NCBI GenBank assembly: GCA_963784195.1
Contig: CAWARA010000009.1
Span: 186,001-250,000 of the forward strand
DNA length: 64,000 nt
Origin: CAVQAH01 sp963784195
GTDB taxonomy: Bacteria > Acidobacteriota > Vicinamibacteria > Vicinamibacterales > 2-12-FULL-66-21
Reading direction: 5' to 3'
Below, one piece after another: positions 1 to 6,826 of the stretch. Positions within the stretch are counted from its first letter, which is position 1, and each line of letters begins with the position of its first letter. The translations under genes and the position numbers were made by a program. The notes under the pieces were generated by a model, which saw only the letters and a program-made list of their open reading frames with translations, made no database searches and was not told the DNA's origin.

Positions 1-256
1 CGATCTCGCCATCGAGCACGCAGCCAGGCGGAAGCCGGTCGAGAAACAGTTGATGCAGCTCGGGAAAATACCGATCGAGCGGCCGCAGATCGCGGCTCTG
101 GATGAACACGTCGGATCCACCGCGAAAGACAATCGCGCGAAAACCGTCCCATTTCGGTTCGTAGAGAAACGCTCCGCCCTGGGGAAGCTCGTCGGCCAAC
201 TTGGCGAGCATCGGCTCGATGGGGGGCGCGATGGCAAAGTCAGCGTCGGTCGTCAT
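1..256 (-). CDS. ATP-dependent DNA ligase, N-terminal part (cut by window edge)
   Basis: Only the first 85 codons are present; the gene runs off the left edge. The start is the ATG at 256-254. The adenylation motif EPKWDGFR lies at residues 33-40, with Lys35 the expected AMP-accepting lysine, and VLDGEI follows at about residue 80, as in the adenylation core of LigD- and LigC-type ligases. These enzymes seal nicks through an enzyme-adenylate intermediate, often in Ku-dependent end joining. With the catalytic motif so near the N-terminus, any polymerase or nuclease domain would have to follow it or be absent. Family assignment is firm; LigD versus a single-domain ligase cannot be decided here. 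Confidence 0.85.
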   Translation of the reverse strand, partial: MTTDADFAIAPPIEPMLAKLADELPQGGAFLYEPKWDGFRAIVFRGGSDVFIQSRDLRPLDRYFPELHQLFLDRLPPGCVLDGEI

Positions 257-290
257 GGATCTCGGCCGATCTTCTCACGTTACTCTCCGG

Positions 291-837
291 TCACTCGCGA
301 CTGAGGGTGTACGACCAGCCCGGCTGCCACTGCCACGGCGCCGTGATCACATCACGCAGCGGAATGCCCATTGATCAGATGTTCCAGCGCGTAGAACGTC
401 GCGCGGTGCCCGATGACGATGATGCGTCCGCCGGCGTAGTCTCGAGCAGCCTCGGCCAGCCACTGCCCCACCCGCCTCGTCGCATCTTCGTAGCTTTCGC
501 CATCCAGAAATGGTGTGGCGATGTGGTCCACGCGCCTGGCCTCGACCTCTGACGACGGATGTCGTGTCAGCGCGCCATAGTCGCACTCGCGCAGCCGCGC
601 GTCACGGATGATTGGAATGCCCCGACCGAGAAAGGCGAGTTCCGCTGTGCGAGACGCTCTCCGGGAGTCCGAACAGACCACCGCGGCAAACTCATCTTCC
701 TGCCGCCGTCGTCCCAACTCGCGCGCTTGACTCTCACCCAGCGCAGACAGATCGACGTCGAACCACCCGGATGCAAGTCCCGCCTCGTTGTCGAGGCTTG
801 TCGCGTGGGTTTCGAATATGAGATGGAGGAACGACAT
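291..837 (-). CDS. Histidine phosphatase family protein, frameshifted near its C-terminus
   Basis: Starts at the ATG at 837. The N-terminus has a THATSLDNE block, a variant of the RHG phosphohistidine motif in which the usual Arg-His is replaced by Thr-His, and a late GHRATFYALEHL block supplies the second conserved His. In the starting frame translation stops at 352, right after INGHSAA. Skipping one C at 366 continues as IPLRDVITAPWQWQPGW and ends at a stop at 291-293, which restores a natural tail. The gene therefore looks full length (about 180 residues) with a one-base insertion. It is related to phosphoglycerate mutase-like small-molecule phosphatases; the substrate is unknown. Confidence 0.75.
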
Positions 838-1102
838 GTCACATCGTTTCACGTCAACTCCCAACCTCCAACTCCCAACTCCCAAGGGAGAACCAAGAGA
901 GGAGCGTGAAGAAAACCAGAAAATGGATACCTGGTAGCTTGTTTGTGTGGACACCGACTGACGGCTGACGCGCCTCAGGAACGATCGCGACGACCACGAC
1001 GAACACGACGAGAACAATAGTGACGTCGCGAACGTCGCGGCCGTCGTGATCGTCGCCAGTGTCGTCACCGTCGGAGTTGAGTCCATTGGGAGTTTGCACG
1101 CG
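838..1102. other. Spacer between MFS and phosphatase genes; possible small membrane ORF
   Basis: About 265 bases downstream of the MFS gene on the minus strand. A minus-strand reading from ATG 1099 to 854 gives 81 residues with one strongly hydrophobic stretch (VTIVLVVFVVVVAIV) after an acidic N-terminus, so a one-pass membrane peptide is possible. The opposite strand shows an equally biased reading, so the signal may only reflect a short GTC/GTG-rich repeat. Around 858-895 there is a tandem run of CTCCCAA-like units. I do not claim a gene here. Confidence 0.25.
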
Positions 1103-2503
1103 TCAGTTCCTCTTGTCGATCATGACCATCGCACTGCCCCCCGCGGCGATCGCCAGCGCGGCGGACATCCACGCGACGCGAGCGAGGCCGGTCTCGATCG
1201 GGCCGGCGATCACGACGCCGACGATGGCGACGGCCAGCAGTGAGGCGAGGCGCGAGACGGCATTGTTGATGCCCGAGGCCAGGCCGGCGCGGCTCTCGTC
1301 GACTGACATCATCACCGTCGCGGTCAGCGGCGCGACGCAGATCGCCATGCCGACGCTCATGACGATCACCGCCGGGAAGACGGACAGCCAGTAAGACCCC
1401 TCGAAGGACCGCGCGAGGAGCAGGAAACCTGCCGCGGCGACGAACGGTCCCACCGTGAGTGGGAGACGCGCGCCATATTTGTCCAGCAGCCCTCCCGCCC
1501 ACCGTGACAACAGGAACATGACGATCACGAACGGCAGGAACGCCGACGCAGCCTCGACGACCGAATAGCCGCGAACCTGAATCAGGTTGAACGGCAGCAC
1601 GAACATCGTCGCCGACATCCCGCAATACAGGAAAAGCGTCAGGACATTCGTGCCCGTGAACGCCCGTGAACGGAAGAACGACAGCGGAACCATCGGGTGC
1701 GGGCAGCGGCGCTCCTCGATGATGAAGGCAGCTAATGCGATGGTCCCGAGGGCGAGCGCGGAGATGACGCGTATGTCCGAGAATCCCTTGCTGCCCGCTT
1801 CAACGAGGCCGAACACGAGACCGAAGAGGCCAGCCGTCACGAGCGCCGCGCCGATCCAGTCGATGCCGGCGGACTCCTGCTCGTTCCGGCTCTCGGGCAC
1901 TCTTCGCACGATGGCGATCACCAGGGCCGCGAGCGGGATGTTGATGTAGAAAATCCATCGCCACGAGAGCTCCTCGACCAGCCAGCCGCCGATGATCGGC
2001 CCGATGCCGGCAGCAATCGAGGTGAACCCAGCCCAGGTCCCGATTGCGCGTCCGCGGGTCTCCTTGCTGTAACGCGCGGAGATCAGGGCAAGACTACCCG
2101 GCACGAGCAACGCCGCGCCGATGCCCTGCGCGCCGCGCGCCACGATCAGAAACAGCACGCTCGTGGCGACGCCGCATGCGGCGGAGGCCGCGGCAAAGAT
2201 CGCTGTGCCGAGCACGAACGTGAACCGGCGTCCCCAGCGATCGCCAAGCGAGCCGCCCACGAGCAGCAGCGATGCCAGGAACAGCATGTAAGCCTCGACG
2301 ATCCACTGCGCTTCGGCTACCGTTGCCCCGAGCTTCTGACGGAGGATCGGCAACGCGACGTTGACGACCGTGCCATCGATGAACACCATGCTCGACCCGA
2401 GGATGGCCGAGATCAGGGCCGCGCGGCTGCCGGACCCGTCGGTGTGTTGACGGTTGCCGGGTGGTGCAGGGACGATAGCTCTTCCTCGGGACGGTCTGGA
2501 CAT
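1103..2503 (-). CDS. MFS transporter, DHA2 (EmrB/QacA) type
   Basis: 466 residues. The inner-membrane drug:H+ antiporter fold is clear. The first helix carries MVFIDGTVVNVALP, the typical DHA2 motif with a membrane-embedded Asp, and GGSLGDRWGRR forms the loop 2-3 signature. The length and number of hydrophobic segments fit a 14-helix exporter. The start at ATG 2503 is chosen because the sequence before it is unrelated to the family; no minus-strand Shine-Dalgarno is obvious, and the nearby GAGGAGG serves the divergent gene. Its N-terminal end lies back to back with the DUF1801 gene, so the two share an 18-bp divergent spacer. The substrate is unknown. Confidence 0.9.
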   Translation of the reverse strand: MSRPSRGRAIVPAPPGNRQHTDGSGSRAALISAILGSSMVFIDGTVVNVALPILRQKLGATVAEAQWIVEAYMLFLASLLLVGGSLGDRWGRRFTFVLGTAIFAAASAACGVATSVLFLIVARGAQGIGAALLVPGSLALISARYSKETRGRAIGTWAGFTSIAAGIGPIIGGWLVEELSWRWIFYINIPLAALVIAIVRRVPESRNEQESAGIDWIGAALVTAGLFGLVFGLVEAGSKGFSDIRVISALALGTIALAAFIIEERRCPHPMVPLSFFRSRAFTGTNVLTLFLYCGMSATMFVLPFNLIQVRGYSVVEAASAFLPFVIVMFLLSRWAGGLLDKYGARLPLTVGPFVAAAGFLLLARSFEGSYWLSVFPAVIVMSVGMAICVAPLTATVMMSVDESRAGLASGINNAVSRLASLLAVAIVGVVIAGPIETGLARVAWMSAALAIAAGGSAMVMIDKRN

Positions 2504-2521
2504 GCCAATTGAGGAGGCAGT

Positions 2522-2929
2522 ATGGCGGAGTTGAAGACCAAGCCGACCGGCGCGAGCGTCGATGCGTTCCTCCGGTCGATTGCCGACGAGGGCCGACGCA
2601 AGGACTGCACCACTGTCGCTCGGATGATGAGCCGGATTACAGGTACCAAACCTCGAATGTGGGGACCCAGCATCGTCGGGTTCGGCACGCATCATTACAC
2701 AGGGTCGAACGGCAAGTCCGTGGAGTGGTTCCAGGCCGGCTTCTCGCCTCGCAAAGCGAACCTCACGCTGTATCTGATGTCCGGTTTTTCGGGCAAGGAC
2801 GTGCTGATGGGCAAGCTGGGCAAGCACACCACCGGCAAATCGTGTCTCTACATCAAGCGGCTCGACGATGTGAACCTGGCCGTGCTCGAAACGCTGATCG
2901 AGAAGTCCGTCACGCAGATGAAGGGGTGA
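2522..2929 (+). CDS. DUF1801 domain-containing protein
   Basis: 135 residues starting at ATG 2522, four bases after a strong GAGGAGG ribosome binding site (2511-2517). The chain matches the small DUF1801/YdhG-like fold: an N-terminal helix with R-S-I-A-D, a central TGTKPRMWGPSIVGFG stretch and a hydrophobic strand LTLYLMSGF. Members are soluble cytoplasmic proteins of unknown biochemical role. No signal peptide or membrane segment is present. It is transcribed away from the MFS gene and followed within 12 bases by a sigma70-like promoter for the VOC gene, so it is probably monocistronic. Confidence 0.85.
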   Translation: MAELKTKPTGASVDAFLRSIADEGRRKDCTTVARMMSRITGTKPRMWGPSIVGFGTHHYTGSNGKSVEWFQAGFSPRKANLTLYLMSGFSGKDVLMGKLGKHTTGKSCLYIKRLDDVNLAVLETLIEKSVTQMKG

Positions 2930-2940
2930 TCCCATCAGGC

Positions 2941-2969
2941 TTGACAGCGTGAGTCATTCGCTATATTTT
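2941..2969 (+). promoter_or_regulatory. Putative sigma70-type promoter of the VOC gene
   Basis: A perfect TTGACA (2941-2946) is followed by TATATT at 2962-2967 (spacer 15) or TATTTT at 2964-2969 (spacer 17). It lies about 35-60 bases before the VOC start codon. The AT-rich -10 stands out in this GC-rich DNA. Confidence 0.6.
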
Positions 2970-3000
2970 CGCCGCCGCAGAAATACACGAGGTGTCCCAC

Positions 3001-3561
3001 ATGAAGAAGAAGATGAAGAAGGCTGCGAGCAAGAAGGGCCCCGCCAAGAAGGTCGCCGCGAAGGCAAAAGCTGCAAAAGCCAGCAAGAAGGTGTCACCGA
3101 TCCCGCCTGGCTATCACACCGTGACCCCCTACCTCGTCTGCCGGGGTGCGTCGGATGCGATTGCGTTCTACCAGAAGGCGTTCGGCGCGAAGGAGAGGAT
3201 GCGCATGCCGATGCCCGACGGCAAGATCGCTCACGCCGAGATTCGGATTGGCGATTCCCTCGTCATGCTCGGCGACGAATCGCCACAGATGGGTGCGTCG
3301 GCACCGCAGACGATCGGCGGCACGGCGGTGCATGTCTTTCTCTATGTGAAGGACGTGGACAAGGTATTCGCGCAGGCGACTTCCGCCGGCGCAACCACCG
3401 AGATGCCGCCCACCGACATGTTCTGGGGCGATCGGTATTGCAAGCTCGTCGATCCGTTCGGCCACAAGTGGTCGCTGGCCACACACATCGAGGATGTGTC
3501 AGGGAAGGAAATGGCCAGGCGCAGCGCTGAAGCCATGTCTCAGGGGCCGCCCCAGGCTTGA
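3001..3561 (+). CDS. VOC (glyoxalase/PhnB-like) protein with lysine-rich histone-H1-like tail
   Basis: 186 residues from ATG 3001, placed six bases after GAGGTG; an in-frame GTG at 2992 is the alternative. Residues 1-31 hold 14 lysines and 9 alanines, a low-complexity tail resembling the C-terminus of histone H1 or bacterial Hc1. Residues ~35-165 form a PhnB-like vicinal-oxygen-chelate domain: TVTPYLVCRGASDAIAFYQ, then AEIRIGDSLVMLGDE, and CKLVDPFGHKWSLATH near the end. VOC folds bind metals or small ligands; the tail would bind nucleic acid or another polyanion by charge. The substrate is unknown, and no catalytic claim can be made. Confidence 0.85.
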   Translation: MKKKMKKAASKKGPAKKVAAKAKAAKASKKVSPIPPGYHTVTPYLVCRGASDAIAFYQKAFGAKERMRMPMPDGKIAHAEIRIGDSLVMLGDESPQMGASAPQTIGGTAVHVFLYVKDVDKVFAQATSAGATTEMPPTDMFWGDRYCKLVDPFGHKWSLATHIEDVSGKEMARRSAEAMSQGPPQA

Positions 3562-3756
3562 CATCCAGCCGGTCCAACTGTCATAGCGTCATATGACAGT
3601 TGGACTGACCTCAGTCGCAAGCTCCTCGCTCAGGCGATCGACGACGCAGTCGTGCAGGCCCATCACCTCCAGATCGATCGAGCGGATTTTCTTCGGCTCG
3701 CCGAGGAACGATTTGACGCGCTCGAAGACAAGCGGTCGCGTGCCGCGGCTTCTTAA
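3562..3756 (+). other. Open frame without a start codon, coding-like; possible gene remnant
   Basis: The frame ending at TAA 3754-3756 is open back to 3562 and reads like protein from about 3600: LSRKLLAQAIDDAVVQAHH, then DFLRLAEERFDALEDKRSR, a charged amphipathic helix pattern. It contains no ATG, GTG or TTG. It may be the tail of a gene whose 5' end was lost, or a small protein hidden by a sequence error. I do not recognise the family. Confidence 0.3.
3572..3605. terminator. Perfect 13-bp inverted repeat after the VOC gene
   Basis: GTCCAACTGTCAT (3572-3584) pairs perfectly with ATGACAGTTGGAC (3593-3605) across an 8-base loop, starting 10 bases after the VOC stop. There is no U-tract, so it may be a terminator without a T-run, a stability hairpin, or an operator for something downstream. 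Confidence 0.5.
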
Positions 3757-3816
3757 GCTTCGCCGCAACAGACGAGCTTCTCACCACTGACGAGCGGCAC
3801 AAACTCTGCTCCCTAT

Positions 3817-3838
3817 TCATCATTCGAAAGAATGATGA
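3817..3838 (+). promoter_or_regulatory. 9-bp hairpin with GAAA loop upstream of dps
   Basis: TCATCATTC pairs with GAATGATGA around a GAAA tetraloop, about 33 bases before the Dps start codon. It could be a 5' UTR hairpin of the transcript or a dyad operator. It does not match the PerR or OxyR consensus that I know. Confidence 0.35.
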
Positions 3839-3871
3839 TGTGAAGAACGACGATTTGCAGAAGGAGTGCTC

Positions 3872-4474
3872 ATGCCCAAAGTCCTCGACGTCGATCAGAT
3901 CCGCCGCCAGGCCGAACCCATCACCAATCAGAAAGGACACGAGATACAGCCGTTCGGACATCTCGTTCGCATGCCCATCGCGCTCGACGCAAAGGTATGC
4001 GAGGAGAGCGTCGAACACCTCAACCAGGTGCTTGCCGACACCATGACGCTTCGTGACATGTACAAGAAACATCACTGGCAGGTGTCGGGGCATACGTTCT
4101 ATCCACTCCATCTCCTCTTCGACAAGCACCACGAGGCCCAGGGCGAGCTCGTGGATGCCATCGCCGAGCGGATTCAGCTCCTTGGGGGTATCAGCGTCGC
4201 CATGGCCGCGGACGTTGCCGAGCGGACGCTGGTCCCGCGTGTGCCAAAGGGCCGCGAATCCGTGCCGGTTCAGATCTCACGGCTTCTTCACGCTCATGAA
4301 ATCATCCTGAAGGAAGCACGAACGATGGCCAAGATCGCCGCTGACCATGGCGACGACGTCACGAACGATCTGCTGGTGAGCGACGTGATTCGCACCAACG
4401 AGCTGCAGGTGTGGTTTGTCGCCGAGCACGTGATCGATGTGCCGGTGGTCAGGGCGGACGGATCAAGCGAATAG
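3872..4474 (+). CDS. dps: Dps-family ferritin-like DNA protection protein
   Basis: 200 residues from ATG 3872, preceded by AAGGAG (3861-3866); an in-frame GTG at 3866 lies inside the ribosome binding site. The inter-subunit ferroxidase ligands are all visible: His68, His80, Asp84, Asp95 and Glu99 in the context KHHWQVSG, LHLLFD and DAIAER. Dps dodecamers oxidise Fe(II) with hydrogen peroxide, store the iron core, and in some species coat DNA in stationary phase. The N-terminal 35 residues form a polar extension longer than in E. coli Dps. The gene appears monocistronic and ends before a palindromic repeat element. Confidence 0.9.
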   Translation: MPKVLDVDQIRRQAEPITNQKGHEIQPFGHLVRMPIALDAKVCEESVEHLNQVLADTMTLRDMYKKHHWQVSGHTFYPLHLLFDKHHEAQGELVDAIAERIQLLGGISVAMAADVAERTLVPRVPKGRESVPVQISRLLHAHEIILKEARTMAKIAADHGDDVTNDLLVSDVIRTNELQVWFVAEHVIDVPVVRADGSSE

Positions 4475-4480
4475 CTATTT

Positions 4481-4580
4481 GGGGGGCCCGTAGGCCCGAC
4501 CTTCAGGTCGGGTGTGTTGCTAGCCAGCAACGAGGCTGATTTGGGCACGCCCGACCTGAAGGTCGGGCCTACAGGACCCC
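4481..4580. repeat. REP-like palindromic element
   Basis: Two 22-base arms, TAGGCCCGACCTTCAGGTCGGG at 4491-4512 and its exact reverse complement at 4549-4570, enclose about 36 bases. Each arm contains its own near-palindrome CCCGACCT(T/G)(C/A)AGGTCGGG. Flanking GGGGGGCCCG and GGACCCCC partly pair as well. The nested form resembles REP/BIME elements that act as termination or stability structures. No transposase is nearby. Confidence 0.7.
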
Positions 4581-4592
4581 CGAATCGCCCTC

Positions 4593-4621
4593 TTGACAAA
4601 AAAAGTTGTCAATGCTGGAAT
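4593..4621 (+). promoter_or_regulatory. TTGACAA-N6-TTGTCAA operator overlapping the HTH gene promoter
   Basis: A perfect 7-bp inverted repeat (4593-4599 and 4606-4612) contains the -35 hexamer TTGACA. A weak -10 (TGGAAT, 4616-4621) lies 17 bases away and predicts a transcript beginning near the ATG at 4627. A repressor bound here would block the promoter, which suggests autoregulation by the HTH protein encoded next. Confidence 0.55.
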
Positions 4622-4626
4622 GGCGC

Positions 4627-5227
4627 ATGGTCGACGTCGAGGTCATCGAAGATCCGGCAGCGGCAACCGTTGCGCTCGAGCCCGTGCGCAGCCGGCTGCT
4701 CTCGGAATTGACCGAGCCGGCGTCGGCGGCCACGCTGGCCGCCAGGCTGGGGATCGCCCGGCAAAAGGTCAACTACCACCTGCGGGCGCTCGAGACACAT
4801 CGCCTGGTGCGCGTCGCCCAGCGCCGCCAATGGGGCGGCCTGACCGAGCGCCTGCTCGTCGCCACAGCCGCCTCCTACGTCGTCTCGCCGGCAGCCCTCG
4901 GCCCGGTCGCCAGCGATCCCGGACGCAGTGCGGATCGCCTCTCGGCGACATACCTCATTGCGCTCGCCGCGCGTGTGATTCGCGAGGTCAACGGGCTCCT
5001 GCGTCGATCGCAGGAACTCGACAAGCGGTTAGCCGACGCTGTCGGTAGATACGGAGATCAGATTCCGGTCGGGAGAGGATCGCGCCGCCTTCAGCGAGGA
5101 ACTGACAGCCGCCATCACCACCCTCGCGGCGCGTTATCACGACACATCGGCACCGGGAGGCCGCGCACACCGGCTCGTGATCGTGGCGCACCCGATGCCT
5201 CACGTCCGCAAAAAGGAGCCATCATGA
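4627..5227 (+). CDS. ArsR-like winged-helix regulator, frameshifted in its C-terminal half
   Basis: The N-terminal ~75 residues form a winged helix: RSRLLSEL, then AATLAARLGIARQKVNYHLR (recognition region) and a wing with VAQRRQWGG. Up to about 5034 the frame is good; then one extra base near 5035 switches it. In the corrected frame the protein continues LSVDTEIRFRSGEDRAAFSE and ends at TGA 5225-5227, overlapping the next ATG by four bases. Uncorrected, the reading runs straight into the SRPBCC gene and mimics a 479-residue fusion. The start at ATG 4627 fits the predicted leaderless transcript; ATG 4612 and TTG 4606 are alternatives. It probably represses its own operon. Confidence 0.7.
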
Positions 5228-6045
5228 GCGTCAAGAAAGATCTGGCCGGACGACGGTCCGTGCAGGTGGAAACGGAAGTGCCCGGCACGCCTGAGGAAGT
5301 CTGGAAGGCAATCGCGTCAGCCGAAGGGATCTCGTCGTGGTTTGTCCCGGCGCGCATCGAGACCGACGCGAACGGTCAACCGAAGCAGCTGGTGCTTCAT
5401 TTCGGTCCCGGCATGGATTCGGTGAAAGACGTCACCGCCTGGGATCCCCCGCACCGCTTTGCGGCCGAGGGCGAGTTCGGGCCCGGCGCACCGAAGATGG
5501 CAACTGAATGGATCGTCGAGGGACGCTCGGGAGGCACCTGCATCGTGCGGGTCGTCCACCACCTCTTTGCCAGTACGGACGACTGGGACGATCAGCTCGA
5601 GAGCATGGAATCGGGCTGGCCAGCCTTCTTCAACATCCTGCGCCTGTGGCTGACACATTTCCAAGGGCAGCCGGGCTCCAGCTTCAACGTCATGGGCACA
5701 TCGTCGGATACTGGACCTGATGTCTGGCGATCGCTGTTGGCGACGCTGGGGCTCACCAACTCGTCGCCCGGTGCGCGAATCCAGACTCCGCCGGACTCGC
5801 CGCAACTCACCGGCGTCGTCGAAACGGTCGGCATCGCGAAGCACCCGAACGGGATGCTCTTGCGGATCGACGGACCGGCGCCAGGAATTCTCTCGATGGG
5901 CGCCCACACCATGGGCGGCATGACCTGCGCGGTGTTCAGCTTCTATTTCTATGGCGAGCGCGCGGCGGCCGCCGTCGCGGAGCAGGAGCCCAGGTGGACG
6001 ACGTGGATGAACCGGCACTTGCCCGCAGCGATCGCTGCGCCATGA
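5224..6045 (+). CDS. SRPBCC (AHSA1-like) domain protein
   Basis: 273 residues from ATG 5224, which overlaps the HTH gene stop as ATGA, so the pair is likely translationally coupled. The first ~150 residues give an AHSA1/START-like fold: VQVETEVPGTPEEVWKAIAS, the SSWFVPARIE loop, and FAAEGEFGPGAPKMATEWIV. The remaining ~120 residues continue in the same style and may form a second, degenerate domain. SRPBCC proteins enclose a hydrophobic ligand cavity; the ligand is unknown. HTH plus AHSA1 pairs are a recurring genomic arrangement, usually with the HTH as repressor. No signal peptide. Confidence 0.85.
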   Translation: MSVKKDLAGRRSVQVETEVPGTPEEVWKAIASAEGISSWFVPARIETDANGQPKQLVLHFGPGMDSVKDVTAWDPPHRFAAEGEFGPGAPKMATEWIVEGRSGGTCIVRVVHHLFASTDDWDDQLESMESGWPAFFNILRLWLTHFQGQPGSSFNVMGTSSDTGPDVWRSLLATLGLTNSSPGARIQTPPDSPQLTGVVETVGIAKHPNGMLLRIDGPAPGILSMGAHTMGGMTCAVFSFYFYGERAAAAVAEQEPRWTTWMNRHLPAAIAAP

Positions 6046-6051
6046 CGGCGA

Positions 6052-6663
6052 TCAGCGGGTCTGCGCGGCGCCGCTGGTCGCGAGCACGGCCGGATACCCA
6101 AAGACGAAGTCCTTGAACTCCGGGTGGAGGAAGTCCGCACCGAACTTGAACTGCTTCATCTCCTTGAAGGCCTGTTCCGCGGACCACCCCTCCTGCGCCA
6201 TACGGTAGACGGCCGTCATCACCCCGGTGCGGTGGCGGCCGCCAACGCAGTGAACGTAGACGGGCTGACTGCCGGGATCGGCGACCACCTCGAGGAACCG
6301 TGCGAGCTCGCCGGCCGTTGGAACGACGCGGGTCGACATCGGAATCTTCACGAACTTCAGCCCGGCTTCCTCGGCCAGAGAGCGCTCGTTCTGCAGGCTG
6401 TCGTCACTGGTCAAGCTGATCAACGTCTTGATGCCGAGCTTTGCGAGCGACGAATAGTCCTGCCCCTTCGGTTGGGCACCGCGAAAGTAGTTCGGGTTTA
6501 CCTGACCAAAATTATCGATTCGAATGCTCGAAACACTCAGCGGGGCGGGAGCTGTTCGGGCGGCCGGCTGACTGTTCTGAGCAAGAACGGGATGTACGAG
6601 AAGAACAGAAAAGACAGCGGCGAGCGCTCGCCGGCGCACGGATTTTGAATCGACAGCCACCAT
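6052..6663 (-). CDS. Exported protein tyrosine / dual-specificity phosphatase
   Basis: 203 residues. The start at ATG 6663 follows AGGAGGG. An N-terminal signal (RRRALAAVFSVLLVHPVLAQ) predicts export. The P-loop HCVGGRHRTG places nucleophile Cys139 and phosphate-binding Arg145 in the CX5R arrangement of cysteine phosphatases. NYFRGAQP and GIKTLISL upstream are typical of the small bacterial dual-specificity/DSP-like group. It would hydrolyse phosphotyrosine, phosphoinositide or another phosphomonoester in the periplasm. It converges with the SRPBCC gene, six bases apart, with no visible functional link. Confidence 0.88.
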   Translation of the reverse strand: MVAVDSKSVRRRALAAVFSVLLVHPVLAQNSQPAARTAPAPLSVSSIRIDNFGQVNPNYFRGAQPKGQDYSSLAKLGIKTLISLTSDDSLQNERSLAEEAGLKFVKIPMSTRVVPTAGELARFLEVVADPGSQPVYVHCVGGRHRTGVMTAVYRMAQEGWSAEQAFKEMKQFKFGADFLHPEFKDFVFGYPAVLATSGAAQTR

Positions 6664-6678
6664 TCACCCTCCTGAAGG

Positions 6679-6714
6679 AACGTGCGACGTGCCAAACGTG
6701 CTACGTGCCACGTG
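6679..6714. repeat. Short ACGTGC tandem/dispersed repeat
   Basis: ACGTGC-like units recur four to five times in 36 bases (ACGTGCGACGTGCC, then ACGTGCTACGTGCC and ACGTGG) in the spacer between the phosphatase and PadR genes. Possible slippage product or structured leader; no function can be assigned. Confidence 0.4.
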
Positions 6715-6790
6715 GACTCTAAGTTGAGACGTCCGGCGGGACGAAACGGTTGCCAGAGCTTCTGAAGGCCGGATCGCACGAGATAAGGGC

Positions 6791-6823
6791 TTGACTACAA
6801 AGTAGACTCGATCTACAAAGTAG
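6791..6823 (+). promoter_or_regulatory. PadR gene promoter with two CTACAAAGTAG palindromes
   Basis: TTGACT (6791-6796) and TACAAA (6814-6819) are 17 bases apart. Identical 11-bp palindromes CTACAAAGTAG sit at 6795-6805 and 6813-6823, 18 bp centre to centre, covering the end of the -35 and the whole -10. The predicted transcript start coincides with the ATG at 6827, so the mRNA would be leaderless. PadR proteins are known to bind such dyads as autorepressors. Confidence 0.65.
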
Positions 6824-6826
6824 TCC

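Noticed and set aside
352..1086. 244-residue extended start of the phosphatase
   Set aside because: The upstream 83 residues are low-complexity Ser/Thr-rich and unlike the family; ATG 837 fits the domain start.
1103..2935. 610-residue MFS reading starting at 2935
   Set aside because: The first 144 residues are antisense to the DUF1801 gene; the true start is near 2503.
4481..4580. Insertion sequence end
   Set aside because: Palindromic repeat present, but no transposase-like frame within several kb.
4606..6045. Apparent 479-residue HTH-SRPBCC fusion protein
   Set aside because: The stretch between the two domains is low-quality sequence in a shifted frame; correcting one base gives a natural HTH end that overlaps the SRPBCC ATG.
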